A stretch of DNA of 11,406 bases, taken from a candidate division TA06 bacterium DG_78 (lineage in GTDB: Bacteria; Hydrothermota; Tepidihabitantia; SM23-42). The DNA lies in NCBI GenBank assembly GCA_001303225.1, contig LJNI01000069.1, positions 1 to 11,406 of the forward strand. The letters run 5' to 3'. The notes under the pieces were generated by a model, which was given only the letters and a program-made list of their open reading frames with translations, searched no databases and was not told the DNA's origin. Within the stretch, counting starts at the first letter, position 1. Each line of letters begins with the position of its first letter. Position numbers and translations under genes: made by a program. Positions 1 to 6,673 of the stretch are shown here, one piece after another.

Positions 1-654
1 TCGCACCCTGACCACACTCTCAAATGGTTCAATATGTATATCGGATGCTCCTTTTTCAACTGCCGAAGCGATGTAATAATTGACCAAGCGAATCACCGGA
101 CCACCTGAGGCATCGGCTCGTAACTTTGATTCCTCAACCTCTTCTTCAATCCCAGTCTCGAGAAGTTCTAAATCTTCAATATTCAACTCTTTGGCCCCTG
201 TTTCATCTTTCACTTCAGCGAGTCCCTTCTCCATTTCATAGAAACGGCTTATTGCCTCTCTGATACTCGATTCTGAAGCGAGAACCGGACTGATGTCCAT
301 TCCAGTGATAAAGCGCAGTTCTTCTATTGCATTAATATCAGTCGGGTCAACCATTGCCAAAGTCAATTTGCGGCCTTCTCTATCTATCGGAAGAACCTCA
401 TACCGATAGACCTTCTGCGCCGGGATTAATTCTAAAACAGTCTTCTCAGGAATGATATAATCAAGATCGATTACCTCCATACGATAGAGATTACTCAATT
501 GTGCGAGGAGTTTATTTTCAGATACAAAACCGAGCGCATTCAATACCGTAATCAATCGCTGACCACTCTTTTTCTTTTCCTCTACAGCTTGTCGTAATTG
601 ATCTTCATTGAGCAGACCGTGGTTAATTAAGTATTTACCAAGTTTCTCGTCCAC
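1..654 (-). CDS. Second PilB/GspE-type ATPase, N-terminal part (cut by left window edge)
   Basis: This frame stays open for 218 codons from a GTG at 654 to the window edge. Residues 1 to about 140 form an MshEN (GSPII_E N-terminal) domain. A short acidic linker follows, and the start of the secretion-ATPase core (about 184-218, containing SDIHIEP) aligns with the same region of the neighbouring pilB product. The family comprises hexameric cytoplasmic ATPases that drive type IV pilus or type II secretion pseudopilus assembly. The Walker motifs lie outside the window. The GTG start is supported by AAAGGTGG upstream and by a one-base overlap with the previous stop (TAGTG), so the two genes are co-transcribed and probably translationally coupled. 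The c-di-GMP-type motifs are degraded: the second repeat (33-56) starts RLI instead of RLG, and the first (4-27) ends in K instead of Q. Family is certain; the exact role of this paralogue is not. Confidence 0.9.
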   Translation of the reverse strand, partial: MDEKLGKYLINHGLLNEDQLRQAVEEKKKSGQRLITVLNALGFVSENKLLAQLSNLYRMEVIDLDYIIPEKTVLELIPAQKVYRYEVLPIDREGRKLTLAMVDPTDINAIEELRFITGMDISPVLASESSIREAISRFYEMEKGLAEVKDETGAKELNIEDLELLETGIEEEVEESKLRADASGGPVIRLVNYYIASAVEKGASDIHIEPFESVVRVR

Positions 655-2357
655 TATCCCACCTTTGTTTCACGAATTACCTCTTCTACGGTTGTTAAAC
701 CATCACGCAATTTACACAGGGCGGATTCATGCAACGTTATCATACCATCCTCAACTGAGGACTTCTCGATCTCACTCGCCTGTTCCCGTTTCAAAATCAG
801 CTCCCTGATCTTCGGCGTAATGAGCATATTTTCAAATATGCCTACTCTTCCTTTATAGCCAGTACCTCGGCAGTCTTCACAACCCTCGCCTCGATACAGT
901 GGAAAATCAAACTTTTTGGGTTCGAGCCCAGCATCTCTTAAGACTTCGTCAGAGTATGTGACTTCTTGCTGACATTGGTTACATATTTTTCTCACGAGTC
1001 GTTGCGACTGTACTGCGAGCAATGTTGAAGCTACTAAAAACGGTTCAACATTCATATTGATTAACCGTGTCACTGTGGCAGCAGCACTGTTGGTGTGAAC
1101 TGTTGAAAGCACGAGGTGTCCAGTCAATGATGCCCTGATAGCAATTTCGGCGGTTTCAAGGTCACGTATTTCACCAACCATAATGATATTTGGATCCTGA
1201 CGAAGGTAGGCACGCAATGCCGAAGCAAAGGTCAAACCAATCCTCTCGTGCACCTGTAATTGATTAATGCCCATGAGTGAGTATTCGATAGGATCCTCAG
1301 CAGTAATGATATTGAGACCTGGGTCGTTCAATTCGGTCAGAGCAGAATAGAGCGTCGTTGTTTTACCAGAACCTGTTGGCCCGGTTACTAAGACAATTCC
1401 ATAGGGTGTTTTTATCGCCCTGCGAAATGTTTCTAATGTCTCCTGTTCAAAACCCAGGAGGTCCAGATTCAATTGAATAGCAGAACGGTCGAGAATTCGC
1501 AATGCAACCTTTTCTCCAAAGAGCGTTGGTACTGTTGATACACGAATATCAATAATTTTGTTGTGCACCCGCGCTTTTATCCTCCCATCTTGGGGAAGTC
1601 TCTTTTCTTCAATCCTAAGTTTCGCCATAACCTTGATCACAGTTGCCAACGCCCTATTCATTCTCTTCGGCGGTTTCATCACTTCGTGAAGGATACCGTC
1701 AATTCGGTACCGAACCCTCATATCATCCTCATACGGTTCGATATGTACATCAGACACGCGGAGACCAACTGCATCGGTGATGATTTTACTCGCGAGTTTG
1801 AGTGCAGGACCACTATCCTTATCGTCAACTACTTCGGATAAATCCTCCTGTTCTCGCTGTTCTTCTTCCACGACCTGAACCTTTGCCTCTCCTGCTTCTG
1901 CAAGTTCTATTTCATACATCACATCAGATAGGAGTTTTTGTACATGGTAGTGCTTTTCAATGATTCGAAGTATGGCATCCTCAAATGCAACAACTGGATT
2001 TACCTCAAACCCAGTAGCAAACTTGATATCTTCAATAGCTTGTAAATCGCCAGGATTTATCATGGCAACAGTCAATTCTCTACCAAAACGTGAAACAGGT
2101 ACAACAAGATACTTACTTGCAAGGTCACTGGGTATTAAGTCTAGAACCGCATCTTTGATATCGGTTTTTTTAAGATCAACTGCTTTTACTCCAAAATGCT
2201 TTGAAAGGGCGTTTAAGAGATCTTGCTCCTTTAATAATCCCATCTTTACCAATGTCGATCCGAGTCTCGAACCATCTTTTTTTTGTTCTTCTAGTGCCTG
2301 TTCAAGCATATCTTCTGAAATAAAACCCTGATTTACCAGTATTTCGCCCAATTTCAT
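654..2357 (-). CDS. pilB: Type IV pilus assembly / type II secretion ATPase PilB (GspE family)
   Basis: Full-length 567-residue AAA-type secretion ATPase that powers pilin polymerisation from the cytoplasmic face of the inner membrane. An MshEN domain occupies residues 1 to about 140, followed by an acidic linker (about 150-182). The ATPase core shows a Walker A GPTGSGKT (326-333), an Asp box ITAEDPIEY (351-359), a Walker B IIMVGEIRD (391-399) and a His box TGHLVLSTVHTN (412-423). A zinc-binding tetracysteine (C459, C462, C493, C496) is typical of PilB/GspE and absent from PilT, which argues against a retraction ATPase. Two 24-residue MshEN repeats (2-25 and 31-54, 5-residue spacer) fit the c-di-GMP-binding pattern, although the second lacks its terminal Gln. 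The ATG is set by a promoter immediately upstream that predicts a leaderless transcript. The stop overlaps the next ATPase gene by one base. Confidence 0.96.
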   Translation of the reverse strand: MKLGEILVNQGFISEDMLEQALEEQKKDGSRLGSTLVKMGLLKEQDLLNALSKHFGVKAVDLKKTDIKDAVLDLIPSDLASKYLVVPVSRFGRELTVAMINPGDLQAIEDIKFATGFEVNPVVAFEDAILRIIEKHYHVQKLLSDVMYEIELAEAGEAKVQVVEEEQREQEDLSEVVDDKDSGPALKLASKIITDAVGLRVSDVHIEPYEDDMRVRYRIDGILHEVMKPPKRMNRALATVIKVMAKLRIEEKRLPQDGRIKARVHNKIIDIRVSTVPTLFGEKVALRILDRSAIQLNLDLLGFEQETLETFRRAIKTPYGIVLVTGPTGSGKTTTLYSALTELNDPGLNIITAEDPIEYSLMGINQLQVHERIGLTFASALRAYLRQDPNIIMVGEIRDLETAEIAIRASLTGHLVLSTVHTNSAAATVTRLINMNVEPFLVASTLLAVQSQRLVRKICNQCQQEVTYSDEVLRDAGLEPKKFDFPLYRGEGCEDCRGTGYKGRVGIFENMLITPKIRELILKREQASEIEKSSVEDGMITLHESALCKLRDGLTTVEEVIRETKVG

Positions 2358-2362
2358 AATAT

Positions 2363-2391
2363 AATATAATATAAATATTCCAACTTGTCAA
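2363..2391 (-). promoter_or_regulatory. Sigma70-type promoter of pilB, predicted leaderless
   Basis: On the minus strand, TTGACA (2391-2386) is followed after 17 bp by TATATT (2368-2363), with the pilB ATG at 2357 only 5 bp further on. A start site about 7 bp after the -10 box falls on the ATG itself. The -10 sits in an ATTAT-repeat tract, so its exact register is less certain than the -35. Confidence 0.7.
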
Positions 2392-2397
2392 GAGGGA

Positions 2398-2470
2398 TGT
2401 TCTGAGAGAGATTTCTGAAAAAGAACAGAAATCTTGAGAGCGATGAATACTTTTTCAGAGCTCTCTTAGA
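2398..2470. repeat. Nested inverted repeats between the divergent pilB and namZ promoters
   Basis: Three overlapping inverted repeats are visible. AGATTTCTG (2409-2417) and CAGAAATCT (2426-2434) form a perfect 9-bp stem with an 8-base loop. TCTGAGAGAG (2401-2410) and CTCTCTTAGA (2461-2470) match at 9 of 10 positions. TGTTCT (2398-2403) pairs with AGAACA (2422-2427). AGAGCTCT (2457-2464) is also self-complementary. The whole stretch lies between the two outward-facing -35 boxes, so it is probably not transcribed and is better read as operator DNA than as an RNA hairpin. No known operator consensus is recognised. Confidence 0.5.
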
Positions 2471-2476
2471 ATTTTC

Positions 2477-2504
2477 TTGACATTATGTTATTTTGAGCTA
2501 TAGT
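2477..2504 (+). promoter_or_regulatory. Sigma70-type promoter of the namZ operon, predicted leaderless
   Basis: TTGACA (2477-2482), a 16-bp spacer and TATAGT (2499-2504) precede the namZ ATG at 2510 by only 5 bp. The expected start site (about 2511) coincides with the start codon. There is no room for a Shine-Dalgarno sequence, and an in-frame TAG at 2501-2503 excludes any longer protein. Confidence 0.75.
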
Positions 2505-2509
2505 TCACA

Positions 2510-3673
2510 ATGCTATTGGGAATTGACATTCTTGTGTCCAATCGTTTTAAACTGCTCAATGGCATGAAGGTTGGTTTATGTACTAATATTTCAGCATGTG
2601 ATAGTCAGCTACAACCAACAATGATACTCTTTGAACACCAGAGAAATTTCACTCTCGATGTGGTTTTTACACCAGAACATGGGTTATCTGGTGCACTGCA
2701 AGATCAGAAAAAATCTTCTGATTTTTATGATAAGAAAAAAAATATCAAAATTCATAGTCTCTATGGCGAACGACTTGCACCCGATATTGCTACGATAAAA
2801 AAATTGGACTGCATCGTGATTGATTTACAGGATATTGGTACACGATACTACACATTTTCATGGTCAGCTGTATTGCTCATACAACAGTGTGCACTATTAA
2901 AAAAGAAAATTATTATCCTTGATAGGCCCAATCCACTCAATGGTGTAACACTGGAAGGGCCTGTTCTTGAACCACGATTCTCATCATTCGTGGGGCTCTA
3001 TCCGATTCCAGTACGCCACGGTTTGTCGATCGGTGAATTATGCACGCTTATTAGTACAGAATTCAATATTCCCGCTGACATTTCAGTAGTCAAAATGAAA
3101 TTGTGGCGGCGCCGTTACTACTTTGACGATACAAGATTACCGTGGACTATACCATCACCAAATATGCCCGCACTGAGTACTGCAATAGTATATCCAGGAA
3201 TGTGTCTCTTGGAGGGAACTAATGTCTCAGAGGGACGTGGTACAACACGACCTTTTGAAATTGTGGGAGCACCATGGATTGATCCATTTCTCCTCATTGC
3301 ATCACTAAAAAAAGAGAAATTACCTGGTGTGCAGGTAAGACCAACGTTCTTTATCCCAACATTCAACAAATACAAAAATGAGTTGTGTGGCGGTATACAC
3401 GTCTATGTCCGTAATCGTAAAAAATTTAACTCAGTGTTAACAGGATTAATAATTATCAAAACCATTAAAAAACTCTACCCAGATAAATTCAGATGGCATC
3501 AGCCACCATATGAATTTGAAAAGGAGAAACTTCCTTTTGACATACTAATCGGCAATGCATGGGTACGAGAGGCAATTAATCGTACAGAATCGATCGCTGT
3601 AATGAGAAAAAAATGGATAAAAAAACTAACCGAATTTAAAAAAATGAGAAAAAAATATCTTCTTTATAGATGA
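2510..3673 (+). CDS. namZ: NamZ-like exo-beta-N-acetylmuramidase (DUF1343, GH171)
   Basis: The 387-residue product matches the DUF1343/NamZ family along its whole length. NamZ enzymes release MurNAc or MurNAc-peptide from the non-reducing end of peptidoglycan fragments. Conserved blocks include TPEHG (54-58), DLQDIGTRYYTF (105-116), LDRPNP (137-142), PVRHGLSIGEL (167-177), PSPNMP (215-220), EGTNVSEGRGTTRPFE (235-250) and GAPWID (253-258). The Glu of TPEHG probably corresponds to the proposed catalytic residue; that equivalence is from memory. The start is firm because an in-frame TAG lies 9 bp upstream of the ATG. The protein therefore begins directly with the mature domain and has no signal peptide, unlike Bacillus NamZ, which suggests a cytoplasmic enzyme. 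It is first in an operon with MurU-, AmgK- and AmiE-like genes, the natural consumers of its product. The 3' end is very Lys-rich, with four A7 runs. Confidence 0.9.
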   Translation: MLLGIDILVSNRFKLLNGMKVGLCTNISACDSQLQPTMILFEHQRNFTLDVVFTPEHGLSGALQDQKKSSDFYDKKKNIKIHSLYGERLAPDIATIKKLDCIVIDLQDIGTRYYTFSWSAVLLIQQCALLKKKIIILDRPNPLNGVTLEGPVLEPRFSSFVGLYPIPVRHGLSIGELCTLISTEFNIPADISVVKMKLWRRRYYFDDTRLPWTIPSPNMPALSTAIVYPGMCLLEGTNVSEGRGTTRPFEIVGAPWIDPFLLIASLKKEKLPGVQVRPTFFIPTFNKYKNELCGGIHVYVRNRKKFNSVLTGLIIIKTIKKLYPDKFRWHQPPYEFEKEKLPFDILIGNAWVREAINRTESIAVMRKKWIKKLTEFKKMRKKYLLYR

Positions 3674-4578
3674 TGAACGCAATAATCCTATCTGCTGGAT
3701 TGGGAACAAGACTAAAACCAATAACAGATTATATACCAAAGCCGCTGTTGCCAATTATCCATCGCCCTATCATAGAATTAACGATAGAACGTCTACATAA
3801 AGCATACATTAAGACGATTGGTATCAATCTTTTTCATAAGGCCCGTATGATGAAAAATCATTTAAAAAAATATTCTGAAGGTATCCATATAGTTGTTGAA
3901 AAAAAACTACAAGGCACCGGCGGTGCGTTCCTCAATTTTAGAAAACTATTCGAACAGGATGTACTGTTGCACAACTGTGATGTTCTCTCTAATTTTGATT
4001 TCTGCAGCATAATAGAGTATCATAAAAAACACAACACCCTCGCTACGCTTGTTCTAACGAAAAACACCGGAACAAATTTTTTCAACATCGATAGAACAAA
4101 CCGCATTACAAATTATGTCCGAATTGATAAAGAAAGTTATTATACCTATACTGGGATTGCTGTACTCTCAAAAAAAATATCTACATTTTTTCCTGAGGCA
4201 GATGTGTTTAGTATCATCGATGTCTATGAGAGACTCATCAAAGAACATCAATTGATCATGGGCTTTCCGACAACAAGTTTCTGGCGGGAAATTGGTAGAC
4301 CTCACTCATATTGGAGTGTTCATAGGGAGATCTTGCACAGAACCGTCGTTTTCGATGAAATTACAGTAGGTTCACCTATTGTCATACATTCTTCGAGTTG
4401 GGTAAAGACTAAAAATCTTGAGGGTTTTGTCATTATTGGAAAAGATTGTACTATATCTGAAAAAGTTCGTTTAAGAAATACGATTGTTTTTGACCACAGC
4501 ACCATTAGAGATGGTGGGTATGAAAATTGCCTCTTGTCTGACAAATTTTGCATTAAAATAAATGAAACAAAGGGATAG
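3670..4578 (+). CDS. murU: MurU-like sugar-1-phosphate nucleotidyltransferase with C-terminal extension
   Basis: NTP-transferase of the MurU/GlmU-N/RmlA superfamily, 302 residues. Residues 3-30 hold the nucleotide-binding signature (AIILSAGLGTRLKPIT, then PKPLLPI). QGTGGAF (81-87), NCDVL (102-106, metal-binding Asp104) and YTYTGIAVLS (158-167) are also conserved. From its position next to an AmgK-like kinase, the expected reaction is MurNAc-alpha-1-phosphate + UTP to UDP-MurNAc. Three features are unusual. The usual NGD is NCD. The usual W-x-D-[IV]-G-T block is WREIGR (205-210), with Glu for the metal-binding Asp. Residues from about 235 on add a short hexapeptide-like segment (SSSWVKTKNLEGFVIIGKDC and following) not found in the roughly 220-residue Pseudomonas enzyme. 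The ATG overlaps the namZ stop (ATGA); a second ATG at 3673 is equally possible. No Shine-Dalgarno is seen. The fold is certain; the MurNAc substrate is inferred from context. Confidence 0.82.
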   Translation: MMNAIILSAGLGTRLKPITDYIPKPLLPIIHRPIIELTIERLHKAYIKTIGINLFHKARMMKNHLKKYSEGIHIVVEKKLQGTGGAFLNFRKLFEQDVLLHNCDVLSNFDFCSIIEYHKKHNTLATLVLTKNTGTNFFNIDRTNRITNYVRIDKESYYTYTGIAVLSKKISTFFPEADVFSIIDVYERLIKEHQLIMGFPTTSFWREIGRPHSYWSVHREILHRTVVFDEITVGSPIVIHSSSWVKTKNLEGFVIIGKDCTISEKVRLRNTIVFDHSTIRDGGYENCLLSDKFCIKINETKG

Positions 4579-5509
4579 CAAAAAAGACTATAAGATTATC
4601 GAAGAAATAACGACTGGTGGCTCTGATCGTCGATTTTTCCGATGTAGAAAAGACAAAAAAACCTACATAATCATTCGTGATAAAAATATAGAAGACTATG
4701 TGCGACTGCAAAAACATCTTCTTAAAAAAAACATCGGTGTCCCACGGCTCTATAGGATCGATAGGAAGATGAATCTAGCATTGATGGAAGATTTAGGTAA
4801 AAACACTCTTTATAAATTAGTCACAGAGAAGAAAAAGGATATCGTTCCACTATACCAGCGTGCAATTAGAGAACTCCTCAAACTCCAGGTAGATGGCTTT
4901 GAGAGTGTACCGATCACTGTACATTATGATTATAAACATATCAGGTGGGAACAGGAATATTTTAAAGAATTTTTCCTTAGTCAATTTTGCAATCTATCAA
5001 ACAAGAAACTAAGAATACTCGATAGCGACTTCGAACTCTTAGCACAGAAATTTCTTAGCGTAGCAAAGCCAATCAGTAATTTCTTGATGCATCGCGACTA
5101 CCAATCCCAGAATATTCATATAAAGAGAAATCGTATAAGAATCATAGATTTCCAGTCTGCGAGAATTGGCCCGCCGTCTTATGACCTGGCAGCTCTGTTA
5201 AGAGATGCCTATGTCAACATTACAAAGGCATTAGAAACTCGGCTCATACAGTATTATCTAAATTGTGCGGAGAAAAAACACATCGTATTCGAAAAAAAGG
5301 GATTTTCCGAAACATACAGACTTGCGGGATTACAGAGGAACATGCAGGCACTCGGTGCCTTTGCGAATCTGTCATTGAATAAATATAAAACCCGTTTCAA
5401 ACAGTATATTCCGCATGGGCTCGTATTATTAAAATCTGGATTAAAAAACAGTGAATTCAAAAAATTATATCATATCATTGCTCGCATTAACTACAGAAAT
5501 GCCCTTTAG
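4562..5509 (+). CDS. amgK: AmgK-like anomeric MurNAc/GlcNAc kinase (aminoglycoside-phosphotransferase fold)
   Basis: The 315-residue product has a protein-kinase-like APH fold. A nucleotide loop GGSDRRFFR lies at 19-27. The catalytic loop MHRDYQSQN (176-184) gives catalytic Asp179 and metal ligand Asn184. The second metal motif IIDFQSARIGPPSYDLAALL (194-213) provides Asp196. The DFQ-x-A-x-x-GP-x-x-YDL-x-x-LLRD block and the later LQRNMQALGAFANL (257-270) are characteristic of AmgK, which phosphorylates MurNAc (and GlcNAc) at C1, and not of antibiotic-modifying kinases. The gene starts inside the end of murU (17-bp overlap), as expected for a kinase/uridylyltransferase pair. No Shine-Dalgarno precedes the ATG, so translation is presumably coupled. 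No signal peptide is present. General homology searches would label it aminoglycoside phosphotransferase; nothing here suggests drug resistance. Confidence 0.87.
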   Translation: MKQRDSKKDYKIIEEITTGGSDRRFFRCRKDKKTYIIIRDKNIEDYVRLQKHLLKKNIGVPRLYRIDRKMNLALMEDLGKNTLYKLVTEKKKDIVPLYQRAIRELLKLQVDGFESVPITVHYDYKHIRWEQEYFKEFFLSQFCNLSNKKLRILDSDFELLAQKFLSVAKPISNFLMHRDYQSQNIHIKRNRIRIIDFQSARIGPPSYDLAALLRDAYVNITKALETRLIQYYLNCAEKKHIVFEKKGFSETYRLAGLQRNMQALGAFANLSLNKYKTRFKQYIPHGLVLLKSGLKNSEFKKLYHIIARINYRNAL

Positions 5510-6566
5510 TCAGCTCAACACATATTTAAAAACATGTATAGATGAACAAAAATTTCCTGGTTGTGTCTGTTTAATCGGTGACCTTAAAGATATTTTATTC
5601 TTTCAGTGTTATGGTCATGCCCAAATCACACCGACAAAACTTCACATGACCAAGTGTACAATGTTCGACCTCGCTTCGCTCACAAAACCAATTGCAACTG
5701 CACTCGCCATAATGCTTCTGTATGACGCGAAAAAACTTACATTGAACGACCGTGTTGAAAAATTCTTGAAAGACTTCAAAAATAGACCAAATGGTAAAAA
5801 AACCATTAGAGAATTGTTAACGCATACCTCGGGTATTCACGCCTGGTTCCCAACCTATCTTTTGAGCAACGAGGAGCGGATAGAGTTTTTCACGAAAACG
5901 AACACCGGGAGCAACGAAGTTATTTATTCGTGTCTCGGTTACATTATTCTCGGTGCAATCATTGAATCAATTGTTGGTTATAGACTTGATAGATATTGCG
6001 ATGAATATATATTTAGAAAGATTGGATCGGAGAAAACCTGTTTTGGTCCATTAGAGAGTGTCGAAAAAAGTGCTGCAACTGAGGTGGGGAATGAACATGA
6101 AAAAGAAATGGCACGCAAATACGGCGACATTTCTCATATTCAGTGGCGTGATTATTTAATAAAAGGGCAGGTCCATGACGGCAACTCGTTCTACAGTCAC
6201 TCAGGTATTGCTGGCAATGCCGGCCTCTTTTCTCACGCGGCTGATTTACTGAAGATTATTCGCGCTTACATATCAGGCAAGATCGTTAATGCAGAAACCG
6301 TAAAGATGATGATTAATGATCACACAGGTGGAGAGCAGCAACGAGGACTCGGGTGGCTCGTCAACCCGTATCCAGGATTACTTTCTGTTCGTGCGTATGG
6401 CCATACTGGTTTTACTGGAACAATGCTCATCGTTGATCCGGAAAAACCGATAATAATCATACTCCTCACAAATGCTGTTCATCCCAAGGTGAAACTTGGG
6501 GTCATGCCTGAGGTGAGGAGAAAGGTCATTGAAATAATAAATAAAATCCTAAGCACCAAATTCTAA
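5499..6566 (+). CDS. amiE: AmiE-like serine hydrolase (class C beta-lactamase fold), probable MurNAc-L-Ala amidase
   Basis: Serine hydrolase of the beta-lactamase/penicillin-binding fold, 355 residues from this start. Counting from ATG 5499, the nucleophile motif SLTK is at 60-63, THTSGI at about 109-114, the second-motif position reads YSC (143-145), and the KTG-equivalent HTG is at 302-304 within YGHTGFTG. The stretch VHDGNSFYSHSGIAGNAGLF (225-244) resembles the VHD.NA...GVAGHAGLF block of Bacillus AmiE (YbbE), which cleaves the amide between MurNAc and the peptide. Last gene of the namZ-murU-amgK operon. An upstream ATG at 5451 would overlap amgK by 59 bp and add a weak hydrophobic stretch (KNYIISLLALTT); the 11-bp overlap from 5499 is preferred. 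Cys in place of the Asn/Asp of the YxN motif is unusual. An esterase or D-alanyl peptidase activity cannot be excluded. The last codons may derive from the adjacent repeat. Confidence 0.8.
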   Translation: MPFSQLNTYLKTCIDEQKFPGCVCLIGDLKDILFFQCYGHAQITPTKLHMTKCTMFDLASLTKPIATALAIMLLYDAKKLTLNDRVEKFLKDFKNRPNGKKTIRELLTHTSGIHAWFPTYLLSNEERIEFFTKTNTGSNEVIYSCLGYIILGAIIESIVGYRLDRYCDEYIFRKIGSEKTCFGPLESVEKSAATEVGNEHEKEMARKYGDISHIQWRDYLIKGQVHDGNSFYSHSGIAGNAGLFSHAADLLKIIRAYISGKIVNAETVKMMINDHTGGEQQRGLGWLVNPYPGLLSVRAYGHTGFTGTMLIVDPEKPIIIILLTNAVHPKVKLGVMPEVRRKVIEIINKILSTKF

Positions 6567-6656
6567 ATACTAAACAATATTTAATATCAAAATCCAAAGC
6601 AATAAATTTGGTTTCAAATTAAGAAAATTTAATTTTGGGGATTTGTTTAGGATTTA
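6564..6656. repeat. Imperfect AT-rich palindrome directly after amiE
   Basis: The ends TAAATACTAAACAA (6564-6577) and TTGTTTAGGATTTA (6643-6656) are complementary at 13 of 14 positions. At the centre, AATTTG (6605-6610) and CAAATT (6615-6620) form a perfect hairpin with a 4-base loop. The arms between are partly complementary (CAAAATCC on one side, TTTTGGGGATTTG on the other). The palindrome begins on the last base of the amiE stop region, so it would form a long hairpin at the mRNA 3' end. The compositional style suggests a dispersed intergenic repeat rather than a simple terminator. Confidence 0.55.
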
Positions 6657-6673
6657 TGTCTCATGCCGAGTGT

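Noticed and set aside
1563..2331. Plus-strand open frames opposite pilB
   Set aside because: They are fully contained within a strongly conserved ATPase gene on the other strand and show no recognisable motifs.
2409..2434. Rho-independent terminator or attenuator hairpin
   Set aside because: It lies between two outward-facing promoters whose predicted start sites are downstream of it on each strand, and no T run follows the stem.
4562..5509. Aminoglycoside-resistance phosphotransferase
   Set aside because: The fold is shared, but the AmgK-type DFQ...YDL...LLRD block and the overlap with a MurU-like gene point to sugar recycling.
5499..6566. Beta-lactamase resistance gene
   Set aside because: It has the SxxK fold but carries the AmiE/YbbE-type VHD...AGLF block, lacks a clear signal peptide and sits in a wall-recycling operon.
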